Positions 41,964-51,919 of a stretch of 64,000 nt of DNA are shown one piece after another. Source of the stretch: Candidatus Babeliales bacterium (GTDB lineage: Bacteria > Babelota > Babeliae > Babelales > UASB340). The notes under the pieces were generated by a model. It was not told where the DNA came from, did not search any database, and saw only the letters and a list, made by a program, of their open reading frames with translations. A program made the translations under genes and the position numbers. Location of the stretch: positions 278,806 to 342,805 of the forward strand of contig JAGLWI010000002.1 of the NCBI GenBank assembly GCA_023133515.1. The letters run 5' to 3'. Positions within the stretch are counted from its first letter, which is position 1. Each line of letters opens with the position of its first letter.

Positions 41964-44384
41964 ATGAAGCTGTCTCTTTCTTGGATTTTTGATCACATTG
42001 ATGCAGATTGGAAAAAACAAGATATTCAATATCTTGTTGAAAAATTTAATAAAACTTCTGCTGAGATTGAAAGGCATTATAAAATCAATCTTAATCTTGA
42101 AAATTTTGCTTTATGTAAAGTTGTTCAAATAAATTCTGACAAATTTAAGATTTTTATTCCTGAATGGGATCAAGAAATCTTTTTGCCGTTAAGAGATGAT
42201 TCGAAAAGTTTTCTTTCAAAAGATCAACAAAATTTTTTTTATATGGTTTACAAAAAAGGCAAAGAAATATTTTGGGCTCAGCTTTCTAATTTTGATCAAG
42301 AAAAAGAAGGTTTGATACCACCTTTAGATGTAACAGAAAAAGATTTAGATGGTGATTGGAAAAAACATTTTGAAAAAGAAGATATAATTTTTGAGATTGA
42401 TAATAAATCTATTACTCATCGTCCAGACATGTGGGGGCATCGTGGTTTTGCAAGGGAAATTGCAGCAATTTTTGATCTTAAATTTTTTTCTGAAGAAAAA
42501 TTTTTGCAAAGCTTGGATGTTGCAACTTTTGATAAGGTAGCAAAGGCTACAGATCAAAATCCAATTTCGATAGAAATAAAAAATAAAAAAGCATGTTTAA
42601 GATTTGCTGGATTGTATTTTGATTCAATAGAAAATAGACCCTGCCATCCTTTTATTTTAAGCAGGCTTTTAAAAGTTGGAGTAAGGCCTATAAATTCAAT
42701 TGTTGATTTAACAAATTATTTAACTTTGGATTGGTCCCAACCTGTTCATGTTTACGATGCACAAAAAATTGAAAAACAAAAAATTGTTGTAAGGTTGGCA
42801 AAAAAGAAAGAAAAATTAACATTGCTTGATGGTTCAGAGCTTGAGCTTTTGGATCAAGATTTAGTAATTGCTGATTCTAAAAAATCATTGTGTTTAGCAG
42901 GAGTTATGGGAGGTATTAATTCGGTTGTAGATGCAAATACAAAGAGTATATTTTTTGAATCTGCAAATTTTGATTCATTGTTTGTAAGGCGTTCTTCTTT
43001 ATATCATAAAGTGCGTACTGAATCGTCAATGCGATTTGAAAAAACATTAGATACAAACCAAAATCTGCAAGGCATTTTTAGATTTTTAAAATTGGCAAAG
43101 CAATTTGGAATAAAATACAAATGCGCTGATCAAATTCTTTCTGTAGGTCTTCCTGTTGAAGAAAAAACTCTACATATAAAACATGAATTTTTTGAAAATA
43201 GGTCTGGAGTTAGGTTGACAGAATATGATGTGATAATTCCTCTAGAAAAATTAGGTTTTATTGTTGAAAAAGATAAAGTTAAAGATTTAGCAAAAAAGGA
43301 TTCTCCTATAGAAATTATTTATTCAATAACTATTCCAACATTTAGAGGATCAAAAGATATTGAAATTAAAGAAGATATTCTAGAAGAGATTATTCGTTTT
43401 TATGGATTTGAAAAGATTCCGCTTGATCTACCAAATATAAAAAAATGCCCATCCAATGATTTATCATTTGTTTTTAGAATTCGAAAGATAAAAAATTTTT
43501 TTTCAAGTTGTGCTGGAATGATGGAACAGCAAAATTATGCTTTTTATGACGAACAATTTTTATCACAAATTGGGATTGAAAATCAAAAAGTTGCGGCAGA
43601 AATTATAAATCCAGTATCAGAAAATTCAAAAAAATTAATATTAAGTTTATTGCCTGGTCTTTTTAAGAATATTAAAGATAATTTTGTATTGTATGATAAC
43701 TTGAGATTTTTTGAATTAGGAAGAGTGTGGAATAGTGGAAAAAAAGATGAGATTATTGAACACAAAATGGTTAGTGGAATCTTTTTTGAAAAAAGAAAGA
43801 AATTGGATTTTTATAAATGTAAAGATTACTTATTAAATCTTTTAGAATTGATTGGAATTAATTTTGGAAAGATTGAATGGAAAAGAGTAGATGATCCTAA
43901 CGATTTGTGGGCAGCTCCACATCAAACAGCTCAAATTTTTTATAATGGAAAAATAATAGGAATTGCAGGAAAAGTTAATCACATTTTTTTAAACAGACTT
44001 GAAGCACTTGAAAGTAGCGATGCTTTCTTTTTTGAGTTAGATGCTGATTTTTTAATAGATTTTGTTGCTGAAATTCCAAAATTTAAACAACTTCCTAAAT
44101 ATCAAGAAACATTTATTGATTTTAGTGTTTTTGTTCCTTTGAGCTTTATAACTGAAAAGGTAGAAAATTTACTAAGAGATGTTGATGAATTGGTTACATT
44201 AGTAGAGTTAATAGACTTTTTCGAAAAAGAAGAATGGCTTGATAAAAGATCTTTGACTTTTAGATTATGGATAAATCATCCAGAAAAAACTTTAGAAAAA
44301 CATGAGATTGAAGATGTTTGGAAAAAAGCTGTTTCTATATTGAAGGCAGAAGGAATTGAAGTTAGAGGTTTAGTTTTGACATGA
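41964..44384 (+). CDS. pheT: Phenylalanyl-tRNA synthetase beta subunit
   Basis: PheT forms the alpha2-beta2 enzyme with PheS (not in this window). It is an 806-aa protein of normal length. It shows the N-terminal start [13 protein letters not shown], the B3/B4 region ([49 protein letters not shown]), the B5 domain, a class II-like core ([14 protein letters not shown]) and a C-terminal ferredoxin-fold anticodon-binding domain (FPKYQETF-like [17 protein letters not shown]). The stop overlaps lspA by four bases, suggesting translational coupling. Confidence 0.97.
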   Translation: MKLSLSWIFDHIDADWKKQDIQYLVEKFNKTSAEIERHYKINLNLENFALCKVVQINSDKFKIFIPEWDQEIFLPLRDDSKSFLSKDQQNFFYMVYKKGKEIFWAQLSNFDQEKEGLIPPLDVTEKDLDGDWKKHFEKEDIIFEIDNKSITHRPDMWGHRGFAREIAAIFDLKFFSEEKFLQSLDVATFDKVAKATDQNPISIEIKNKKACLRFAGLYFDSIENRPCHPFILSRLLKVGVRPINSIVDLTNYLTLDWSQPVHVYDAQKIEKQKIVVRLAKKKEKLTLLDGSELELLDQDLVIADSKKSLCLAGVMGGINSVVDANTKSIFFESANFDSLFVRRSSLYHKVRTESSMRFEKTLDTNQNLQGIFRFLKLAKQFGIKYKCADQILSVGLPVEEKTLHIKHEFFENRSGVRLTEYDVIIPLEKLGFIVEKDKVKDLAKKDSPIEIIYSITIPTFRGSKDIEIKEDILEEIIRFYGFEKIPLDLPNIKKCPSNDLSFVFRIRKIKNFFSSCAGMMEQQNYAFYDEQFLSQIGIENQKVAAEIINPVSENSKKLILSLLPGLFKNIKDNFVLYDNLRFFELGRVWNSGKKDEIIEHKMVSGIFFEKRKKLDFYKCKDYLLNLLELIGINFGKIEWKRVDDPNDLWAAPHQTAQIFYNGKIIGIAGKVNHIFLNRLEALESSDAFFFELDADFLIDFVAEIPKFKQLPKYQETFIDFSVFVPLSFITEKVENLLRDVDELVTLVELIDFFEKEEWLDKRSLTFRLWINHPEKTLEKHEIEDVWKKAVSILKAEGIEVRGLVLT

Positions 44385-44875
44385 AGAAAAAAAAATCAAT
44401 CTTATTTTATTTAATTATCTTTTTTTGTGCAGTTGTAGTTGATTTTTTTACAAAAGAATGGGCTTTAAAAACATTGATTAATAAAGATATAAAATTATTT
44501 GAAGGTCTTAATTTAACCTTTGTTTTTAACAGAGGAGTTAGTTGGGGGCTTTTAAGTTTTCAATCGAATTTAGCTTTTAATATTTTAACTGCGTTTATTT
44601 TTTTAATTTTAATTGTTTTTGTGGTTCATACTTATGCAATTATTCAAAAAGGAAGGAAGTGTGTATTTTTTGAGTTTTTGATTTTGGCAGGAGCAATTTC
44701 TAATCTTTTGGATAGATTTTTACATCGTGGGGTGATAGATTTTATAGATATTTATATTGGAACGTGGCATTGGCCAACATTTAATTTAGCAGATATTTTT
44801 GTTGTAGTGGGAGTGTTTGGAATTTTGGGGAGGTTTGGTTATTTGTGGCTATATTCGAAAAGATTAAAAAATTAA
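44381..44875 (+). CDS. lspA: Lipoprotein signal peptidase (SPase II)
   Basis: LspA cleaves the signal peptide of prolipoproteins. This 164-aa protein has four transmembrane helices. Its catalytic motifs are DFFTKEWA near the start, [18 protein letters not shown] (first catalytic Asp) and [11 protein letters not shown] (second catalytic Asp). It overlaps pheT (ATGA) and comF. At least one lipoprotein-like gene in this window (864-1370) would be a substrate. Confidence 0.95.
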   Translation: MKKKKSILFYLIIFFCAVVVDFFTKEWALKTLINKDIKLFEGLNLTFVFNRGVSWGLLSFQSNLAFNILTAFIFLILIVFVVHTYAIIQKGRKCVFFEFLILAGAISNLLDRFLHRGVIDFIDIYIGTWHWPTFNLADIFVVVGVFGILGRFGYLWLYSKRLKN

Positions 44876-45522
44876 ATTTAATTTTCAATTTTTTTTATCC
44901 ATCATTTTGTCGATATTGTAATGTTTTGATTGAACAGGATAGTATTTTTTGTCTTAATTGTTTTTCAAAAATAAATCCTGTTGCAACAACGTTTTTGCCT
45001 ATCACTAAAAAAAAATCTTTAAAAGTTTATTCAGCTTGTGAATATAAAGACCCTCTACGATCATTGATTTTAAAAAAAACTTTTTCTGATATTCTTGCCA
45101 GTAAGCAATTAGCAAAAATTATCTTGCAAAAGACTATATTAAAAAAATTAGATATAGATTTTATTGTTCCTATCCCTTTACACATTAGTAGGTATGCTTT
45201 TCGTGGCTATAATCAAGCATCAGTTATTGCAAAAGTTTTGGGTAAAGAATTAGAAATCCCATACATAAATCTTTTAAGACGCAAAAAAAGAACCATATTT
45301 CAATCAAAATTATCAGTGAGTAAAAGACAATCTAACCTTAAAGATGCTTTTGATATAGCTTTTAGATACAAAATTTTTAATACAGATTTTATTAAAAATA
45401 AAAATATTATGTTGGTAGATGATCTTTGTACTACTGGAGCAACATTAAAAAATGCTGGAAGGGTATTATTCAATTTAAAGCCTAAATCAATTTGTGCTGT
45501 TGTTGCTTGTCGTGTTGTTTGA
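44845..45522 (+). CDS. comF: ComF-family phosphoribosyltransferase-like protein
   Basis: This 225-aa protein has an N-terminal zinc-finger-like cluster (FCRYCNVLIEQDSIFCLNC), VYSACEYKDPLRSLILKKTF, FIVPIPLHISRYAFRGYNQA and the PRPP loop IMLVDDLCTTGATL. These are all ComFC/GntX hallmarks. ComF is needed for natural transformation in several bacteria. The GTG start follows GGGGAGG and lies within lspA (31-base overlap). The end overlaps the convergent lptC-like gene by 36 bases. Confidence 0.92.
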   Translation: MAIFEKIKKLNLIFNFFYPSFCRYCNVLIEQDSIFCLNCFSKINPVATTFLPITKKKSLKVYSACEYKDPLRSLILKKTFSDILASKQLAKIILQKTILKKLDIDFIVPIPLHISRYAFRGYNQASVIAKVLGKELEIPYINLLRRKKRTIFQSKLSVSKRQSNLKDAFDIAFRYKIFNTDFIKNKNIMLVDDLCTTGATLKNAGRVLFNLKPKSICAVVACRVV

Positions 45523-46119
45523 GATTTCAGTTTTGATACCTTTGGACATTTTTATTCTGTTTTTTTTTATATCAAAATAGCTTTCTGCTGCGGTTATATT
45601 AAAGTTTGGATAAGTATAATTAAGAACTTTTTTTGTTTTTATTGTTTGATTAGAAAAATTGTAGTTTATATCAGATCCTTCAATTTTAAGTTCTTTGAAG
45701 TTTCCTGTGACTTTACCTGTAAGAAAAATGTTTTTTTTATTTCTATCGAGTATTGATTTATAAGAATAAATGGAGGCGATTTCTTCTTTGCCTCTTTTGA
45801 GTTGACATGATACATTTTCACATTCTATTATGTTTGATGTTTTATAAATTTTTCCTTCTCGAGAGATTAATTTCCAACTCTCATGTTTATTTTTAGATGT
45901 TTCTTTCATCTTAAATTCTTTTATTATTATTTGGGGTAAAGTAAGATTGTTTTTGTCTTTTTTAGCAACAAGTTTCTTGATCTTTTTTTCTAAATATTTT
46001 TTGTTAATAGATTTTATTTTAATATTTTTTTTAAAATAAAAAGTGATCAAAAAGAAAGTAACAATACTAAAAAGTATGGTTAAAAGAAAATATGATATAA
46101 TTTTTTTTGGCTTAGGCAT
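45487..46119 (-). CDS. LptC-like LPS transport protein
   Basis: This 210-aa protein has one N-terminal transmembrane helix (residues 8-29) and a long stretch of alternating beta strands (VSCQLKRGKEEIASIYSYKS, FLTGKVTGNFKELKIEGSDI, NYNFSNQTIKTKKVL). This fits the LptC/LptA beta-jellyroll that carries LPS across the periplasm. It lies three bases after a KdsC-like gene, the order found in kdsC-lptC operons. Sequence identity to known LptC is not obvious, so context carries much of the call. Confidence 0.65.
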   Translation of the reverse strand: MPKPKKIISYFLLTILFSIVTFFLITFYFKKNIKIKSINKKYLEKKIKKLVAKKDKNNLTLPQIIIKEFKMKETSKNKHESWKLISREGKIYKTSNIIECENVSCQLKRGKEEIASIYSYKSILDRNKKNIFLTGKVTGNFKELKIEGSDINYNFSNQTIKTKKVLNYTYPNFNITAAESYFDIKKNRIKMSKGIKTEISNNTTSNNSTN

Positions 46120-46122
46120 TGT

Positions 46123-46737
46123 TTATTTTAAAGCGTCTTCAATAATTTTTTGTGCAAAATGTTTATTTTGAATGTATAAGATTAAATCTAAAAGAAGTCT
46201 AAAAGCATTGTTTTCACCAGTTAGCGGAATTAATATATCTGCTTGATTGTGAAAATAAAACGGTGTGTTTAAAGGGCATGCAAGAAGTCCAACATGAGGC
46301 TTAATTTCAATGTCCAAAAAGTCGTCTCCAAAATGAATCGTTTCTTGTGCAGATATATTATTTTTTTCTTGCATAATTTTTACTTTTTCGGGTTTATTTT
46401 TACATATTCCTATGTAGCATAGATCTTCTGGAATTCCTAACATTTTTGCTCTTATTTTTGTTGTTTGATCTGGTCTACCACTTAGCAAGGCTACAAGAAG
46501 GAGTTTATTTTTTGTTATTTGACCAGTAGCAAAACCATCTTGAGTGGAAAATCCTTTTGTTCTTAATTCTTTGTAATTTTCTTGGTCGTTAGTAGTTTCT
46601 GTTATGTATAATAAACCATTTGTTAAAGCTCCATCAACATCTGATATTATCAATTTTATTTTTTTAATTTTTTCGACAAGATCTTTGTTATTCAGACAAT
46701 CTTTAAACCATTCTTTTTGTTTTTGAGCTTGATACAT
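46123..46737 (-). CDS. kdsC: KdsC-like HAD phosphatase (KDO 8-phosphate phosphatase)
   Basis: This HAD-superfamily phosphatase in the KDO/LPS pathway has 204 aa, with IKLIISDVDGALTNG (catalytic DxD), LSGRPDQTTKIRAKMLGI (motif II) and TIHFGDDFLDIEIKPHVGLL (motif IV). The lack of a cap domain and the SDVDGxLTxG form match KdsC. The adjacent lptC-like gene supports the role. The C-terminal region AFRLLLDLIL resembles the tail that reaches into neighbouring active sites in KdsC tetramers. Confidence 0.85.
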   Translation of the reverse strand: MYQAQKQKEWFKDCLNNKDLVEKIKKIKLIISDVDGALTNGLLYITETTNDQENYKELRTKGFSTQDGFATGQITKNKLLLVALLSGRPDQTTKIRAKMLGIPEDLCYIGICKNKPEKVKIMQEKNNISAQETIHFGDDFLDIEIKPHVGLLACPLNTPFYFHNQADILIPLTGENNAFRLLLDLILYIQNKHFAQKIIEDALK

Positions 46738-46825
46738 TATAATCCTTTTTAGATTTTATTATGTTTTGTATTTTACTTATTTTATTATATATTTTTTTTA
46801 AGAATGTCTAAAACAAATGATTTTA

Positions 46826-47509
46826 TTAGATTATTTTTTTGATTTCTTCTTCTGCTTCATTATAATTTTCTATTGATCCATCTACATAATGTAATATTTT
46901 TTTGTTATCTTCATTTTTGATAGCGATACATTTAATACCAGCTTTTTTTGCTGCTTCAAATCCTGCTACTGAGTCTTCAAAAACAATACATTGTTCTGGT
47001 TTTACTTTTAATTTTTCTATTGTGTGTAAGAACAACATAGGATTAGGTTTTGCCATATATTTAACATGTTCTAAACAGTACATATTATTTCCAAAAAAGT
47101 TTTTAAGATTTATCTTTTCTTTTAAAAAATTTAAAGTTTTAAGATTTGCGTTTGTTGCAAGACCTGTTGAAATTTGATGTTGTTGTAATTTTTTGTGAAA
47201 ATTTTCAAATCCTTCTATAAATTGAACTCCGTTTTTTTTCATATAAGTTTGTGCAATTGAAGCTTTTTTTGCAATAAGTTCGTCTATATTTCCTTGTATG
47301 CCAAATTTATTTTTTATTTGGGTAGTAGTATTTTTTAGTCCTGTGCTTGCAATACTTTCCAAGAAAGTTTTTTGTTCATTATTAAGTTTATAGAAGCCAT
47401 AAATTGCAAGAAAATCTTTTGTAGCTTGCTTCCATATATTACCTGTTTTTATTATTGTTCCATCCATATCGAATATGATGGCTTTTATTTTGTTTTTTAT
47501 AAGGTTCAT
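46826..47509 (-). CDS. HAD hydrolase, beta-phosphoglucomutase/phosphatase type
   Basis: This 227-aa protein has KAIIFDMDGTIIKTG (DxDGT), a helical cap domain (residues about 15-85), GLATNANLKTLNFL (motif II), KPNPMLFLHTIEKL (motif III Lys) and CIVFEDSVAGFEAAKKAGI (motif IV). This is the subfamily I cap type found in beta-phosphoglucomutase, sugar phosphatases and phosphoglycolate phosphatase. The substrate cannot be assigned. It is a separate unit from kdsC, with about 90 bases between. Confidence 0.88.
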   Translation of the reverse strand: MNLIKNKIKAIIFDMDGTIIKTGNIWKQATKDFLAIYGFYKLNNEQKTFLESIASTGLKNTTTQIKNKFGIQGNIDELIAKKASIAQTYMKKNGVQFIEGFENFHKKLQQHQISTGLATNANLKTLNFLKEKINLKNFFGNNMYCLEHVKYMAKPNPMLFLHTIEKLKVKPEQCIVFEDSVAGFEAAKKAGIKCIAIKNEDNKKILHYVDGSIENYNEAEEEIKKII

Positions 47510-47793
47510 TATTTTTTTCCTAATTACCTGTAGAGTTTAATATTTAAAATATAATTGAAAATATGTCATAAATAGTGATTTTTCTATTAATTTCTATATT
47601 CTAACATACTGGGTAAAGTTGTCAAATAGTAAATAAAAAACATTATAAAATTTAAATATTTTTGACATTTTGATAGAAGTATTTCTAATTTTTACTACAA
47701 ATATTTTATTTTTTAGGTAATATTCTTTTTATAAGTTAAAAATTTAGGTTTTTGAGAGAATTGATTGGAGGAAGAATCGGGAGAGATATTTGT

Positions 47794-48480
47794 ATGCAAC
47801 ATCTTGCAATAATTCCGGATGGAAATCGTCGGTGGGCAAAAAAGAATAAATTGAAATCGATTTTGGGTCATAAAAAAGGATTGGATGCTTTTGATATTGC
47901 AGTTAAATTTTGTCTGAAAAATAATATAAAATACTTATCAATTTATATTTTTTCTCTTGAAAATTTCAATCGTTCCGAAGAAGAAAAAAAGTATCTTTTC
48001 GATCTTTTAATAGAGTTGGTTGTAGAAAATGTTTCTAAATTTATAAAGCAAAGAGTAAGGGTTCGTTTTCTTGGAAATAAAGATTATTTCCCTCAAAAAG
48101 TAAAGCCGGCTATTGAACGAATGGAGAAAGAGACGGCTTATCTTGATAAACTAAATTTAAATTTTTTATTTTGTTATGGGGCAAAGAATGAGATTGTTAA
48201 TGCTGTAAAACAGTTAGCGACTAAGGTTAAGAATGGTATTTTAGATGTTGAAGATATAGATGAAGAGTCTATAAGTAAATCTTTATGGACCACTGGAATT
48301 CCTGATCCAGATTTGATAATAAGGACAAGTAATCGGTTTAGATTAAGTAATTTTCTTTTATATCAGGCTGCATATAGTGAAATAAAGGTTATTGATTGTT
48401 ATTGGCCAGAAATAACAGAAAACCATTTGGAAGAATGTTGTAAAGATTTTAAAAACATTCAAAGGAATTTTGGAAAATAG
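47794..48480 (+). CDS. uppS: Undecaprenyl diphosphate synthase
   Basis: This cis-prenyltransferase makes the C55 carrier for peptidoglycan and LPS. The ATG at 47794 follows GGGAGAG and starts MQHLAIIPDGNRRWAKKN, matching the family start with its catalytic Asp. A longer frame from TTG at 47752 is unlikely. Further motifs are YLSIYIFSLENFNRS, NFLFCYGAKNEI, DLIIRTSNRFRLSNFL and YWPEI. It is 228 aa and probably in an operon with gpsA. Confidence 0.95.
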   Translation: MQHLAIIPDGNRRWAKKNKLKSILGHKKGLDAFDIAVKFCLKNNIKYLSIYIFSLENFNRSEEEKKYLFDLLIELVVENVSKFIKQRVRVRFLGNKDYFPQKVKPAIERMEKETAYLDKLNLNFLFCYGAKNEIVNAVKQLATKVKNGILDVEDIDEESISKSLWTTGIPDPDLIIRTSNRFRLSNFLLYQAAYSEIKVIDCYWPEITENHLEECCKDFKNIQRNFGK

Positions 48481-48494
48481 GAGAATGGATTGTT

Positions 48495-49499
48495 ATGTAT
48501 GAAAATGTAACAGTTTTGGGAGCTGGAGTTTTTGGGACTGCGATAGCAACTCTTTTGAGTAATAATGGTCATAAAGTAAAATTGTGGTGTTATGAGAAAC
48601 AAGTTGCTCAAGATATTGAAAGTCATAGAGAAAACAAAATTTATCTTTCTGGTGTTAAGTTGGATTCAAATATTACTGCAACTGATAATCTTGAAGAAGC
48701 AATTGCTGATAATAAGTGGGTTTTTCAAGCGATTCCAGTAAAATTTTTACGTTCCATTTTGCAAAATGTGAAAAATTTTGTAAGTGATAATCAAATCATT
48801 GTATCTTTAAGCAAAGGAATTGAACAAGAATCATTTTTATTGCCTACAGATATTATAAAAGATGTTTTGGGAAGTAAAATAAAAACTGCTGTTATGTGTG
48901 GACCAAATTTTGCAAAAGAAATCGTTCAAAAATATTATACGGCAACAACAATTGCTGCAGATGATAAAAGTGTGGCCAAAGATCTTGCTCTTATTTTATC
49001 TTCCTCTTATTTTAAAACATATCTTTCGGATGATATTGTTGGTGTACAGGTTGGAGGAGCGATTAAAAATGTTATTACATTGGCAGTTGGAATGGTTAAT
49101 GGTTCGCAAAATACTATTGCTTTTGTTTTAACGCGTGGACTTATTGAAATGGCAAGACTTGCTAAGCATTTTGGAGGAAAATCGCAGACAATTTATGGTC
49201 TTTCTGGTTTTGGAGATTTGGTTTTAAGTTCTACAGGAACTTTTAGTAGAAATTTGATGGCTGGAAAACTTCTTGGAGAAAGAAAAAGTTTGGATAAAGT
49301 TAAAGTTGAGCTAAGAGTTTTACCTGAAGGAATAAATACCGTACAATCAATTCATCAATTAATTAAAAAATCTGATTTACAAATGCCAATCTGTGTTGCG
49401 GTATATAAAACTATTTTTGAACAAGGTTGTTTTGGTGATTTTCTTGAAGATTTTATGGTTCAGCCTCTAGAAGTTGAGGATAACGAGCATTGTTTTTAG
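48495..49499 (+). CDS. gpsA: Glycerol-3-phosphate dehydrogenase [NAD(P)+]
   Basis: GpsA reduces dihydroxyacetone phosphate to sn-glycerol-3-phosphate for phospholipids. The 334-aa protein has an NAD-binding GAGVFGTAIATLL motif, SLSKGIEQES, VMCGPNFAKEI, QVGGAIKNVITLAVGMVNG (catalytic Lys), GLSGFGDLVLSSTGTFSRN and LPEGINTVQSIHQL. All are typical. It starts 14 bases after uppS. A palindromic repeat follows. Confidence 0.96.
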   Translation: MYENVTVLGAGVFGTAIATLLSNNGHKVKLWCYEKQVAQDIESHRENKIYLSGVKLDSNITATDNLEEAIADNKWVFQAIPVKFLRSILQNVKNFVSDNQIIVSLSKGIEQESFLLPTDIIKDVLGSKIKTAVMCGPNFAKEIVQKYYTATTIAADDKSVAKDLALILSSSYFKTYLSDDIVGVQVGGAIKNVITLAVGMVNGSQNTIAFVLTRGLIEMARLAKHFGGKSQTIYGLSGFGDLVLSSTGTFSRNLMAGKLLGERKSLDKVKVELRVLPEGINTVQSIHQLIKKSDLQMPICVAVYKTIFEQGCFGDFLEDFMVQPLEVEDNEHCF

Positions 49500-49558
49500 G
49501 AATTTAATTATATTAATTTAAGTTACTACTTTGAATCTGTTTTAAAATGTAAAAAAGG

Positions 49559-49623
49559 CGCTCATCCTGAGCTTGTCGAAGGATGAAATCATGCTGCATC
49601 CTTCGACAAGCTCAGGATGAGCG
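49559..49623. repeat. Intergenic palindromic repeat, copy 2
   Basis: This has perfect 27-bp arms (49559-49585 and 49597-49623) and an 11-base loop. The core is CATCCTGAGCTTGTCGAAGG. It lies between convergent gpsA and the comEC-like gene and may act as a terminator for both. Confidence 0.95.
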
Positions 49624-49671
49624 AGTAATATTATATTAAAATTTACTTATTTAAAAGTGGAAACTTGAGTT

Positions 49672-50532
49672 TTATTGTTTTTGACGGATAAACAAAACGT
49701 TGTTTTTTAAAAGTTTTCTTTTCATATCAAAAAAACATTTCCATCCATATTTTGTTAATTTTTTATCAAATATTGGAAGTGTAACTTTTTCAAGTGTGAA
49801 TTTATTGCAAAATTCTTCTGTAGCTTTAAAACTCGCTATGCCTGGATTTGCAATTTTTAGGTTTTTTATATTAAGTGTTCCAAAATTTTTTATAAAATAA
49901 GGTCTTAACTCGAATTCTATAAATTTGCTTATAGATTTTTTTCTGTTGAAAAAACCAAAATCTTCAATTTCAATCTTATTTTTTTCTTTTTTGATTATAA
50001 GTCGATTTTTGCTTTTTTGATCCAGATGAAGAGTGTGAATTTTTTGTGTGTTTAAATTATAACTGTTGTAAGAAAAAGTAGTTAAACTGAAAATTAAAAT
50101 TCCCGAAAGAATAGCAATTCTTTTTTGTATAGAATTTACTTTTTTAAATGATAGTAACCAAAATGTTGTTAAAGGGATTAAAATTAAAATATAAGGATTT
50201 TGTTTTGTAAAAGGGCATAACCATTCTTTTTTACCCAATTCTAGAAGTTTTTGCCATAAAATTGTTGTTTTTTCAAGACTTATTATTAAAAAGTGATTTG
50301 GTATACAGAATATTTGAGTAAAAAAAATTAATGAGCTAATAATTAAAAAGACCATTAAAAAAGGAGAAAATATAAGATTTCCAATGATACTCATTTTTGA
50401 AATTGGAATTCCCCAACAAATTAGAATAGGAATAGAGATTAAGCTTATCAGTAGATGTGCTTGAACAAAATTGAGAAAATATTTTTTTGATCTAGTAAAT
50501 ATTTTTTTGAGCATTATATTTTTATTTTTCAA
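49672..50532 (-). CDS. ComEC/Rec2-like membrane protein (C-terminal type, short)
   Basis: This 286-aa protein has several N-terminal transmembrane helices. QAHLLISLISIPILICWGIP followed by ISKMSIIGNLIFSPFLMVFL resembles the ComEC segment 'hydrophobic-P...G...S...NL...P'. The C-terminal half is soluble and lacks an obvious metallo-beta-lactamase domain. Full ComEC, the DNA-uptake channel, is usually more than 500 aa. This is therefore either a reduced form or a fragment of a split gene. Its start overlaps holB by 11 bases. Confidence 0.55.
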   Translation of the reverse strand: MKNKNIMLKKIFTRSKKYFLNFVQAHLLISLISIPILICWGIPISKMSIIGNLIFSPFLMVFLIISSLIFFTQIFCIPNHFLIISLEKTTILWQKLLELGKKEWLCPFTKQNPYILILIPLTTFWLLSFKKVNSIQKRIAILSGILIFSLTTFSYNSYNLNTQKIHTLHLDQKSKNRLIIKKEKNKIEIEDFGFFNRKKSISKFIEFELRPYFIKNFGTLNIKNLKIANPGIASFKATEEFCNKFTLEKVTLPIFDKKLTKYGWKCFFDMKRKLLKNNVLFIRQKQ

Positions 50533-51271
50533 TTTGTTTTGGGAAAGAAATATATAGATTTTTCCAGAATAAATTTGAACTTCCAGATTGCGGAGGCCTT
50601 TTAATTTTCTTTTTAATGAATTCTAAAACTTTTTCTAAATGTTTTAAATTTTTAACTTTTTGGTTTTTATAGTGTAAAATTATTTTTTTTGAATAATATG
50701 CCATCATCTCGTTTGCAATTTGGATGCTTTCATTTGCGCTTAGATGGTGTTTTTTAAGTTCTTTATCAAATTCATAAGGAGAATCAAATTTTTGATCATA
50801 AAAAAATGATGCAATAGGATGTTCATTTTTAAAGCCGTCTTCTTTTTTCCCAAAGTTTACAATATGGCATCTAGAAATTATTGTAGGTAAGATTGAATTT
50901 ATATTGTCGGTGTGAAGAATAAAATTATATCCTTCTGGTGGTTCTTCTAATATTTTTAAAAGCCTATTGGCACTGCTTAAATTTAAAGTGTTAGCTTTTT
51001 GTAAAATAAAAAAGAATTTTTGATGTTTATCCAAAGCAAAATTTGTTTTTTCAAAAATTATCTGAATATCCTGTACCTTGTAGTCTTTATCAGGATTTAA
51101 CCATATTAGTAATTCGTGTTGGTTATTTTTTATTTTTCTGCATTGTGTGCAAAAACAGTCGTTTTTTTTGTGTAGACAGAAGATGTTTTGCAAAAACTTT
51201 ATGGTCTTTGTATTCAAAATATCTTGTGGGCCGACAAATAGTTGCGTTGGAATTAAAACATTGTTGGTCAT
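50522..51271 (-). CDS. holB: DNA polymerase III delta' subunit-like (HolB)
   Basis: This clamp-loader subunit has 249 aa, shorter than usual. It has a Cys cluster (CLHKKNDCFCTQCRKI) like the zinc module of DnaX/HolB, DYKVQDIQIIFEKT (as in 'VDQIREL'), KFFFILQKANTLNLSSANRL, LLKILEEPPEGYNFIL and LPTIISRCHIVNF. These are sensor and SRC motifs of the family. The N-terminal Walker A is missing, as is normal for delta'. It lies 13 bases after tmk, the typical neighbour. Confidence 0.9.
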   Translation of the reverse strand: MTNNVLIPTQLFVGPQDILNTKTIKFLQNIFCLHKKNDCFCTQCRKIKNNQHELLIWLNPDKDYKVQDIQIIFEKTNFALDKHQKFFFILQKANTLNLSSANRLLKILEEPPEGYNFILHTDNINSILPTIISRCHIVNFGKKEDGFKNEHPIASFFYDQKFDSPYEFDKELKKHHLSANESIQIANEMMAYYSKKIILHYKNQKVKNLKHLEKVLEFIKKKIKRPPQSGSSNLFWKNLYISFPKQIEK

Positions 51272-51284
51272 AATATTAAAAAAA

Positions 51285-51911
51285 TTATTTGCTAATCTTA
51301 TTTATTAAAGAATTTATTGCTAGGTCACATATTTTTTCAGGTGAAAGCATGCCATCAAGTATTACAATATTTTTTCTATTTTTAAAAATTTTTTCGTAAC
51401 CATCTAATACTTTTTGCCAAAAATTTGTTTTTTCTTTTTCAAAAGATGTTAATGTTTCGTTTCTTTTAAATATTCTTTTGATTGCAGTTTTGATATCAAT
51501 TTTAATATAGAATATCAAATCAGGTTCAATGTTATGCATTGCCCAATTGTTGATATTTTTAATCATTTGGATATCTAATTCTCTTGCGTATCCTTGGTAT
51601 GCAAGCGATGAATCAGCTAGTCTGTCGGAAATTATAATTTTCCTATCTTTTAATGATGGAATTATGATTTGTTTAAAATGTTGTGCTCTGTCTGAAGCAA
51701 ATAGAAGAAATTCGGCAAGATCACAAACATTTTCTTTTTCTTCATGTAAAATTTTGCGTAATTTTTTTCCTAGTGATGTTCCTCCTGGTTCATTTGTTAA
51801 GAGAACATCAAAATTTTTTAAAGTAAGTTTATTACTTAAATTTTTTGCAAGAAGACTTTTGCCTGCTCCGTCTATTCCTTCAATTGATATTAAAAATCCT
51901 TTTTTGTTCAT
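51285..51911 (-). CDS. tmk: Thymidylate kinase
   Basis: Tmk phosphorylates dTMP to dTDP. The ATG at 51911 gives 208 aa. An in-frame TTG at 51923, overlapping the upstream stop (TTGA), would add four residues. It contains P-loop IEGIDGAGKSLLA, LTNEPGGTSLG, FLLFASDRAQHF and SDRLADSSLAYQGYAREL. The length and order of motifs match the family. holB follows. Confidence 0.96.
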   Translation of the reverse strand: MNKKGFLISIEGIDGAGKSLLAKNLSNKLTLKNFDVLLTNEPGGTSLGKKLRKILHEEKENVCDLAEFLLFASDRAQHFKQIIIPSLKDRKIIISDRLADSSLAYQGYARELDIQMIKNINNWAMHNIEPDLIFYIKIDIKTAIKRIFKRNETLTSFEKEKTNFWQKVLDGYEKIFKNRKNIVILDGMLSPEKICDLAINSLINKISK

Positions 51912-51919
51912 GATATTTT

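Noticed and set aside
49672-50532. Calling this gene a full comEC
   Set aside because: It is less than half the usual length and lacks a visible N-terminal OB fold and metallo-beta-lactamase domain, so only a ComEC-like label is justified.
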